From a virus: 44,549 nt of DNA. Made by a program: the position numbers and the translations under genes. A model generated the notes under the pieces. It was not told where the DNA came from and made no database searches. It saw nothing but the letters and a program-made list of their open reading frames with translations. Shown here piece by piece: positions 24,331 through 30,352 of this stretch (positions within the stretch are counted from its first letter, which is position 1; each line of letters starts with the position of its first letter). The stretch lies in the IMG/VR virus record IMGVR_UViG_3300020467_000008, positions 1 through 44,549 of that record. The stretch is one strand, 5' to 3'.

Positions 24331-26694
24331 ATGGCAATAAATTTTCCAGACAATCCTTCAACTGGCCAAACCTATTCAGTAGGTGGTAGAGTATGGCAGT
24401 GGACTGGGTATGCTTGGAGAAGAATACCAGATCCAGGTGCTAAAGGACAGAAAGGACAAGCAGCATCTAAGGGTCAAAAAGGTGAATCTGTTAAGGGTGA
24501 AAAGGGTGTAAAGGGAGAACCTGAAAAAGGACAAAAGGGTCAAGATGGTGATAAAGGACAGAAAGGACAAGCAGCATCTAAGGGTCAAAAAGGAGAACAA
24601 AACGATAAGGGTCAAAAAGGACAAGAAGGAAATTTTGGTGGAGTAACTTTTGATTATACTTACTTAACTGATAATGCAGATAGTGATCCTGGTGATGGTA
24701 AATTAAAATTTAATGGAACAGCATTACATACTACAAGTCCATTAATATTGTATATTGATGATGTAGATGATGCTTCAAGGGATATTCAATCATATTTGAG
24801 GACTATTGATGATTCTACTTCATTATTAAAAGGACATTTTAGAATTTCAAATAAATCAGATTCTACTGATTATGCAATATTTTCTATTACTGGTGCAAGT
24901 ACAGAGGCATCAGGATATTTTAAAATACCATGTACACATTTAGATGGTGCAACATCATTCAGTAATAATGAAGATATAATTATAACTTTTGCCAGAACTG
25001 GTGATATTGGAGATAAAGGTCAAAAAGGTGAAGTAGGTGATAAAGGTCAAAAAGGTGAAGTAGGTGAGAAAGGTCAAAAAGGACAAGATGGTGATAAAGG
25101 TCAAAAAGGTGAAGTAGGTGATAAAGGTCAAAAAGGTGAAGTAGGTGAGAAAGGTCAAAAAGGACAAGATGGTGATAAAGGTCAAAAAGGTGAAGTAGGT
25201 GATAAAGGTCAAAAAGGTGAAGTAGAAGCACAGGGTAATAAGGGTCAGAAAGGTGAAGAAGGTGATAAAGGTCAGAAAGGATTTGGTGATAAGGGGCAAA
25301 AAGGAGCAGATAACTCAACCAAGGGTCAAAAAGGAGAAGCAGAAAAAGGTCAAAAAGGTGAAGAAGGTGATAAAGGTCAGAAAGGAGCAGATAACTCAAC
25401 CAAGGGTCAAAAAGGAGAAGTAGAAAAAGGACAAAAAGGAGAAGATAATTCTACTAAAGGACAAAAAGGTGAAGAAGGTGAGAAAGGTCAAAAAGGATTT
25501 GGTGATAAGGGTCAAAAAGGAGAAGATAACTCCACTAAAGGTCAAAAAGGAGAAGCAGAAAAGGGTCAAAAAGGGCAAGAAGGGCAAAAAGGTCAAAAAG
25601 GTGAATCTATTAAAGGTCAGAAAGGAGAAGTAGAAAAAGGTCAAAAGGGAGAAGCACAAAAAGGTCAAAAGGGAGAACCAGGAACTGATGGAAATGATGG
25701 AACTCCAGGCACTCCAGGCAATAAAGGATCTCAAGGTGGTCAAGGCAATAAAGGAGCACAAGGTCCTGCAGGTAATGATGGAAATGATGGAAATGATGGA
25801 ACTCCAGGCACTCCAGGCAATAAAGGATCTCAAGGTGGTCAAGGCAATAAAGGAGCACAAGGTCCTGCAGGTAATGATGGAAATGATGGAAATGATGGAA
25901 ATGATGGAACTCCAGGCACTCCAGGCACTCCAGGCAATAAAGGATCTCAAGGTGGTCAAGGTAATAAAGGAGCACAAGGTCCTCAAGGCAACAAAGGAGC
26001 ACAAGGTCCTCAAGGCAACAAAGGATCTCAAGGTGGTCAAGGCAATAAAGGAGCACAAGGTCCTCAAGGCAACAAAGGACCACAAGGAGATCAAGGAAAT
26101 CAAGGAAATCAAGGAAACCAAGGCAACAAAGGACCACAAGGAAATCAAGGAAATCAAGGAAATCAAGGAAACCAAGGACCTCAAGGTAATAAAGGGCAAA
26201 AAGGTACTTCAGGAGATGCAGGTGGTGCTCCCAGTATTAGGGTAGCAGTTGATGTACGTTCATCAACTTATGCTAGTTTTACAAATAATAATTGGGTAAA
26301 TGTTTTGCAATGTGGTCTGAATAAAGATTCGGGAACTGATATTTTAGTTCGATCAAATATTAATTTTTTATATGGAGTTCTAAATGATACTGATCAAGAT
26401 GGTGGAATGAATGCTTATTTCAAAATTATGAGAAAAATAGGAAGTGGTGGTTGGGGTCAAATTGGATATTCATCAGATATGACTAATCTTTATGGTGAGA
26501 CTGGGAACTCTTCCTCAACCAAAAAATTTAATGCCCATACTGCTCTTGAATGGCCTGATACTGGTGTCAATAGTTCTTCTAGCACAATTTACTATTCGAT
26601 CTATGCGAGAATGGTAAAGACTGGTAATGATAATATTGATAATAATGGGTTTCAGATTTTAAAAGCTTCATATATTACCGCTATGGAGTATTAA
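24331..26694 (+). CDS. Collagen-like tail fibre protein C
   Basis: 787 residues. The N-terminus (INFPDNPSTGQTYSVGGRVW then QWTGYAWRR) resembles that of fibre B. A first Gly-X-Y block (residues 36-~104, Lys-rich) is followed by a globular beta-domain (~105-223, FDYTYLTDNADSDPGDG...IITFARTG). A long Gly-X-Y block follows (224-632), Lys-rich first and then with GTPGTPGNKG and GNDGND repeats. The C-terminal head (~633-787, SIRVAVDVRSSTYASFTNNN...SYITAMEY) is beta-rich. GTP and GEP triplets give Pro before Gly; GQK gives Lys before Gly. The fibre is bracketed by oxygenase and glycosyltransferase genes. Confidence 0.82.
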   Translation: MAINFPDNPSTGQTYSVGGRVWQWTGYAWRRIPDPGAKGQKGQAASKGQKGESVKGEKGVKGEPEKGQKGQDGDKGQKGQAASKGQKGEQNDKGQKGQEGNFGGVTFDYTYLTDNADSDPGDGKLKFNGTALHTTSPLILYIDDVDDASRDIQSYLRTIDDSTSLLKGHFRISNKSDSTDYAIFSITGASTEASGYFKIPCTHLDGATSFSNNEDIIITFARTGDIGDKGQKGEVGDKGQKGEVGEKGQKGQDGDKGQKGEVGDKGQKGEVGEKGQKGQDGDKGQKGEVGDKGQKGEVEAQGNKGQKGEEGDKGQKGFGDKGQKGADNSTKGQKGEAEKGQKGEEGDKGQKGADNSTKGQKGEVEKGQKGEDNSTKGQKGEEGEKGQKGFGDKGQKGEDNSTKGQKGEAEKGQKGQEGQKGQKGESIKGQKGEVEKGQKGEAQKGQKGEPGTDGNDGTPGTPGNKGSQGGQGNKGAQGPAGNDGNDGNDGTPGTPGNKGSQGGQGNKGAQGPAGNDGNDGNDGNDGTPGTPGTPGNKGSQGGQGNKGAQGPQGNKGAQGPQGNKGSQGGQGNKGAQGPQGNKGPQGDQGNQGNQGNQGNKGPQGNQGNQGNQGNQGPQGNKGQKGTSGDAGGAPSIRVAVDVRSSTYASFTNNNWVNVLQCGLNKDSGTDILVRSNINFLYGVLNDTDQDGGMNAYFKIMRKIGSGGWGQIGYSSDMTNLYGETGNSSSTKKFNAHTALEWPDTGVNSSSSTIYYSIYARMVKTGNDNIDNNGFQILKASYITAMEY
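24436..24642 (+). repeat. First collagen-like block of fibre C
   Basis: About 69 residues of mainly GQK/GQA/GDK triplets with breaks AASK and SVK. It is separated from the long block by a globular domain. Confidence 0.88.
25000..26226 (+). repeat. Second collagen-like block of fibre C
   Basis: About 409 residues of Gly-X-Y. 25012-25173 is two exact 81-bp units (27 residues, DKGQKGEVGDKGQKGEVGEK...), with a partial third from 25174. Toward 25690-26000, units of the form GTPGTPGNKGSQGGQGNKGA followed by GND runs repeat three times with different numbers of GND and GTP triplets. Confidence 0.92.
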
Positions 26695-26697
26695 CAT

Positions 26698-27033
26698 ATG
26701 GCAATCACTCATACCGAAACTGTTATTGACTTAATAGTATTAAACGATGGAACAGATGTTGTTTCACAAGTAGCAATCAAAACTGTCTCTGTTGATGATT
26801 CAAATCCTTCAACTCTTACACAAACAAATTATGATACTTATATTATAGATAGTTCTGGTGGAACATCTGCTGCTGGATTTGTAGCATATGGTAGTCTAAC
26901 AGAGACTGTTGTTAAGAGTTGGATAGCAGACGAACTTGCTACAAGTAATACAAAAACACTTGCAGAGGCATGGATTAATTCTATTAAGAATCCTCCCACA
27001 TTAGCAGAAGTAAATAAAGCACTTCCTTGGTAA
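26698..27033 (+). CDS. Small protein after fibre C, possible fibre chaperone
   Basis: 111 residues with GGAG nine bases before the ATG. The first ~45 residues are strands (MAITHTETVIDLIVLNDGTD, VVSQVAIKTVSVDDS). The rest includes FVAYGSLTETVVKSWIADEL and a helix ending NKALPW. Small cyanophage-type proteins beginning MAIT... followed by such a strand pair are often found behind fibre genes. The C-terminal helix that ends in Pro-Trp would fit a chaperone-like binding element. The assignment is tentative; position directly behind a fibre gene is the chief evidence. Confidence 0.5.
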   Translation: MAITHTETVIDLIVLNDGTDVVSQVAIKTVSVDDSNPSTLTQTNYDTYIIDSSGGTSAAGFVAYGSLTETVVKSWIADELATSNTKTLAEAWINSIKNPPTLAEVNKALPW

Positions 27034-27069
27034 ATCTTTAAATTAATTTGACAGAAGTTTCATAGTGAG

Positions 27070-27098
27070 TTGATATAAATTAATTTTTATGCTATAAT
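27070..27098 (+). promoter_or_regulatory. Sigma70-like promoter before oxygenase 3
   Basis: -35 TTGATA (27070-27075), 17-base spacer, -10 TATAAT (27093-27098) with extended TGC. A second TTGACA at 27048-27053 lies upstream. The intergenic gap holds no late box. Start of transcription is expected around 27105, 20-30 bases before the first candidate start codon. Confidence 0.78.
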
Positions 27099-27130
27099 AT
27101 GTACTGTTCATACCAGAATTAATATTTAAT

Positions 27131-27814
27131 TTGTTAGAAAAATTAGATACATCAGAAACAACCAATCCATCAGATGAAATAATAGATGATTCAATGCAAG
27201 GTAATCCAGGTAATCAGGGCAATCAAGGATCAGTAGAAGAATCTTGTTCCGATATGAGGACTAATTTATTAGTTATTGATGGTTTTTATCATAATGTTGA
27301 TGGTGTCAGAAAATTTGCGTTATCACAAAAGTTTGATGTTGTAGGAAATTATCCAGGAAAAAGAACTAAAGCTTTTAATAATGATAGTACACAAGATAAA
27401 ATACAAGGTTTTCTTTATCCACATGCAGGAGAAATAATTGATTGGATGGAAAATGAAGATCAATATTGTGGATCTTTTCAAATGTCTTATGCTACTGATA
27501 GAAGTTGGATTCATACTGATGATCATAATAATTGGGCAGGAGTTTTATATTTAACTCCAAATGCTCCAACAACAGGTGGGACTGGATTTTATAGATCAAA
27601 AATAAATGGATCTATCTATGGAAAAAATGATGATGCTGTGGGTGATTATGCACAGGATAAAACTCAGTGGGATTTGGTTGGTGAGGTTCATAATATATAC
27701 AATAGACTCGTTTTATTTCGTGCTGATCAATGGCATACTTCAATGGAATATTTTGGTAATAGTAATAAAAATGGTCGACTTACACAAGTATTTTTCTTTA
27801 GTACCGAATATTGA
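27131..27814 (+). CDS. 2-oxoglutarate/Fe(II) oxygenase 3 with short collagen-like N-terminus
   Basis: Up to 227 residues from a TTG at 27131; ATG at 27194 and ATG at 27251 are alternatives, and none has a clear ribosome site. The conserved fold begins LLVIDGFYHNVDGVRKFALS. Counting from 27131, the ligands are H128-x-D130 (WIHTDDHNNW) and H202 (ADQWHTSMEYFG), and R216 (NGRLTQVFFF) is the 2OG-binding candidate. WAGVLYLTPNAPTTGGTGFY fits the family, in which phage and bacterial members act on unknown substrates. Residues 24-33 are [10 protein letters not shown], three Gly-X-Y triplets like those of fibre B. This hints at shared ancestry or self-modification. Confidence 0.78.
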   Translation: MLEKLDTSETTNPSDEIIDDSMQGNPGNQGNQGSVEESCSDMRTNLLVIDGFYHNVDGVRKFALSQKFDVVGNYPGKRTKAFNNDSTQDKIQGFLYPHAGEIIDWMENEDQYCGSFQMSYATDRSWIHTDDHNNWAGVLYLTPNAPTTGGTGFYRSKINGSIYGKNDDAVGDYAQDKTQWDLVGEVHNIYNRLVLFRADQWHTSMEYFGNSNKNGRLTQVFFFSTEY

Positions 27815-27819
27815 TACGG

Positions 27820-27848
27820 TTGACAAAAAAACAAATGTGTGTTATGCT
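27820..27848 (+). promoter_or_regulatory. Sigma70-like promoter before the GT25-PLOD enzyme unit
   Basis: -35 TTGACA (27820-27825), 17-base spacer, -10 TATGCT (27843-27848). Five of six -10 bases and all -35 bases match if TATGCT is compared loosely with TATAAT. It lies in the gap before 27875. Confidence 0.7.
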
Positions 27849-27874
27849 GCTATAGCAAATATATTAAATGTACA

Positions 27875-28066
27875 ATGGAAGATGAATTTTTGGAAAGTGT
27901 TGTCATAGATGTATGTGCTAAGACTTTTCTATTAGAAAGTGATTGTGGAGATAAAAAAAGAGTTACTTGTGATACTACTAAGCAGTTTATGGATGTTTTG
28001 GCAGTAGTAACTGATCAAGCAGATCCAGAAATAATTAAATACGCAGATTTATCAGTAAATGACTGA
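27875..28066 (+). CDS. Small conserved-looking protein of unknown function
   Basis: The ATG at 27875 (MEDEFLESVVIDVCAKTFLL) is preferred over an in-frame GTG at 27839 because that codon lies inside the promoter spacer. This gives 63 residues. It is acidic, with a helix (TKQFMDVLAVVTDQADPEII) and three Cys (14, 26 and 33 by count from this start, approximate). No family is recognised. It overlaps the start of the large modifying enzyme by 8 bases, so the two are co-transcribed and probably translationally coupled. It may be a small partner or a leader gene. Confidence 0.6.
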   Translation: MEDEFLESVVIDVCAKTFLLESDCGDKKRVTCDTTKQFMDVLAVVTDQADPEIIKYADLSVND

Positions 28067-29966
28067 GCACATTATTAAAACATATGTTATTAGTTTAGAT
28101 TCTAGACAAGATAGAAAAGATCTATTTGAAGAAACTAATAATGGTAAATTAAGTAATTATAAATTTGTATCTGCAACTGATGGTAGAAAAACACAATATA
28201 GTTTTTTAAAGAGGTTGGGATATGATACTCAATATGATTGGATTGATCCTATTTTAAATACAACCTTATCTAAAGGTGAAATTGGATGTTTTATATCTCA
28301 TTATAAATTATGGAAGCAATGTATTAAGGAAGGTACTCCATTTTTTATAATGGAGGATGATGCAATAATAAAGAATAGATTACCATATAATGAAATAAAA
28401 GATTTAGTAGATCGGGGATATAATTTCATTTATCTTGGATGGAAAGAGATGGATGAGGATGGATCTATACCAATTGATGATAAATTTGTTGTTCCAAAAT
28501 ATCCATATTGGGGTTTATCATACTTAATAACTCCACAAGCTGCAGATATATTAGTTAATAAAGTTATTGAAAAACATATAATTCCTGTGGATGAATATCT
28601 TCCATTAAAGATGAAGGAATTAAATCCTATTGCTTATAAAGAAAATATTGTTATTCCTTGGGATAGGAGTAAAGGTGGTAGTGATATTAATCCAACAGAA
28701 AGATATGATTACTATGTTGATTTTGATGTTCATTCAATTACTGTAGGAAGTGATTCTGATAAATGTGATAAGTTATTTAAATCTGGATCTTCTAATGGAT
28801 TTAACTTTATTAATTTGGGTGAAGGTGTAGAATGGACTGGTGGGACTATGGAAGGTCCTGGTGGTGGGCAAAAAGTAACTCTTCTTAAAAAGCATTTAGA
28901 AAAATTACCTGATAGGGATGTTGTAATCTTTTGTGATGGATATGATGTTTTTGTTGCAGATCATATAGATGAAGTTATATGTAGATATCTTTCAATGCAT
29001 CATAAAGTAGTTTTTGCTGCTGAAAGACATTGTTGGCCTGATCAAGATTTATCCGACAAACTAATTCAACGTAATAGAGAATTAAATTCATATAATACGC
29101 CATATGAGTATTTAAATAGTGGATTGTTTATTGGTAAAGTATCTGAGTTAAAGAAAATTTTAAGTAAAGATATTAAAAATGCTGATGATGATCAGTTATT
29201 TTATCAAAAACAATATATTTCTGGTGACTATGATATTATTTTAGATCAGGAAGCATATATCTTTCAATGCCATGAATCAAAAGTATATAAAGAGAGAGGG
29301 CAATTATATAATCCATTAACAAGATGTTTTAATTGCATATATCATGGTAATGGTGGAGAGGAAGAGAAAAGGACTTTTAATAATTTGTATGATGTTTTCT
29401 ATAATCAAGTAGCACCAATAGTTTATATCCCAACTTGTAATAAGTATGAAATTATTAATAGGGATATGCTTCTTATTGATTATATGACTCCATATATGTG
29501 TGATAGTTTAATTGAAATTGCTGATAAGAATGGACAATGGGATAGTTTAGAGTATGATAAATTTCCTGCAAAAGAAATTAGATTAAAGGCATTGGGATTA
29601 TGGGATGAAATGGAGAAGTATTGGAAAGAATCCATATATCCTATTGTTGAAGAATTTTGGTGGCCATCTATAATGTATGGTATAAGAGATGCTTTTGTTA
29701 TGAGATATTCTTTAGATACTCAAACTAATTTAAATTTACATTGTGATGCTTCTCTTGTAACAGGATCAATTAAATTGAATGATGATTATGAAGGTGCAGA
29801 TTTAGTTTTTCCTAGACAAAGATTCTCAAATAAAGATATACCTGTTGGAAAATGTATTTTATTTCCTGGTCAATTAACTCATGGTCATGAATGTCAACAA
29901 TTAATATCGGGTGTTAAATATAGTCTTACTATATGGTCTTCTCGTTATACAGATGATTTAATTTAA
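28059..29966 (+). CDS. Three-domain GT25 / PLOD glycosyltransferase / lysyl hydroxylase
   Basis: 635 residues. Domain 1 (~5-215) is a GT25-type transferase: YVISLDSRQDRK, GEIGCFISHYKLWKQ, FFIMEDDAII, the type that includes collagen galactosyltransferase. Domain 2 (~216-450) resembles the glycosyltransferase domain of animal PLOD: D293-GY-D296 in FCDGYDVFVA, DDQLFYQKQYI, and H429-GNG in CIYHGNGG, equal to the PLOD His-Gly-Asn-Gly ligand. Domain 3 (~455-635) resembles the PLOD lysyl hydroxylase: H561-x-D563, FPGQLTHGHE with H610, and K620 ten residues later where PLOD has Arg. Together they could hydroxylate lysine and add galactose and then glucose. Donor and substrate are inferred, not shown. 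Confidence 0.85.
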   Translation: MTEHIIKTYVISLDSRQDRKDLFEETNNGKLSNYKFVSATDGRKTQYSFLKRLGYDTQYDWIDPILNTTLSKGEIGCFISHYKLWKQCIKEGTPFFIMEDDAIIKNRLPYNEIKDLVDRGYNFIYLGWKEMDEDGSIPIDDKFVVPKYPYWGLSYLITPQAADILVNKVIEKHIIPVDEYLPLKMKELNPIAYKENIVIPWDRSKGGSDINPTERYDYYVDFDVHSITVGSDSDKCDKLFKSGSSNGFNFINLGEGVEWTGGTMEGPGGGQKVTLLKKHLEKLPDRDVVIFCDGYDVFVADHIDEVICRYLSMHHKVVFAAERHCWPDQDLSDKLIQRNRELNSYNTPYEYLNSGLFIGKVSELKKILSKDIKNADDDQLFYQKQYISGDYDIILDQEAYIFQCHESKVYKERGQLYNPLTRCFNCIYHGNGGEEEKRTFNNLYDVFYNQVAPIVYIPTCNKYEIINRDMLLIDYMTPYMCDSLIEIADKNGQWDSLEYDKFPAKEIRLKALGLWDEMEKYWKESIYPIVEEFWWPSIMYGIRDAFVMRYSLDTQTNLNLHCDASLVTGSIKLNDDYEGADLVFPRQRFSNKDIPVGKCILFPGQLTHGHECQQLISGVKYSLTIWSSRYTDDLI

Positions 29967-29969
29967 TAA

Positions 29970-29977
29970 AATAAATA
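29970..29977 (+). promoter_or_regulatory. Late promoter box before the small acidic gene
   Basis: AATAAATA, 24 bases before the ATG at 30002. Confidence 0.5.
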
Positions 29978-30001
29978 TGAATTAGTAATAGTCAGGAAAT
30001 T

Positions 30002-30304
30002 ATGTCCTACAAATATAAAATCAGCAAAAAGTTTTGTTGGTTTAGGGATGGGAGTATGATTGTTGCTATGTATTTTATAAATGAAAAACCATTTACTTTT
30101 GATGAATTGCCTGATGGACATCTAGAAGATGAAGATCTTTTGAGAGAAGCAGATAAAAATGCATCTTTTGATGATGAAGATATGTATAATAATTTTTTCT
30201 ATTTAATTGAAGAAGAATTGCATCCTTGTTTTTTTGCAATTGATTTGGAAAATCCAGAAGAATTGCCAGATGATTTAAATTATGCAATTTATAGGGAGGA
30301 TTAA
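30002..30304 (+). CDS. Small acidic protein of unknown function
   Basis: 100 residues, unrecognised. The N-terminus (MSYKYKISKKFCWFRDGSMI) is basic and the rest is strongly acidic (GHLEDEDLLREADKN, LENPEELPDD). The segment MIVAMYFINEKPFTFDELPD looks like a strand-turn. There is no membrane segment; Cys are at 12 and around 77. It stands alone between two late boxes, after the enzyme gene and before the 1858-residue fibre. Codon use and promoter position support expression late in infection. No function is proposed. Confidence 0.6.
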   Translation: MSYKYKISKKFCWFRDGSMIVAMYFINEKPFTFDELPDGHLEDEDLLREADKNASFDDEDMYNNFFYLIEEELHPCFFAIDLENPEELPDDLNYAIYRED

Positions 30305-30308
30305 CCCG

Positions 30309-30316
30309 CTAAATAG
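30309..30316 (+). promoter_or_regulatory. Late promoter box before the giant fibre gene
   Basis: CTAAATAG, 36 bases before the ATG at 30353. Confidence 0.6.
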
Positions 30317-30352
30317 AACATAGTAATCCACCTGGAATCCTAGTATAAAAAG

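Noticed and set aside
25396-26199. 267-residue minus-strand frame opposite fibre C
   Set aside because: It mirrors the GGT/CAA/AAA repeat units as Leu/Ser/Phe/Ile runs; no promoter or ribosome site.
27839-27874. GTG start for the small gene before 28059
   Set aside because: The codon lies in the spacer between the -35 and -10 boxes, so it would not be transcribed.
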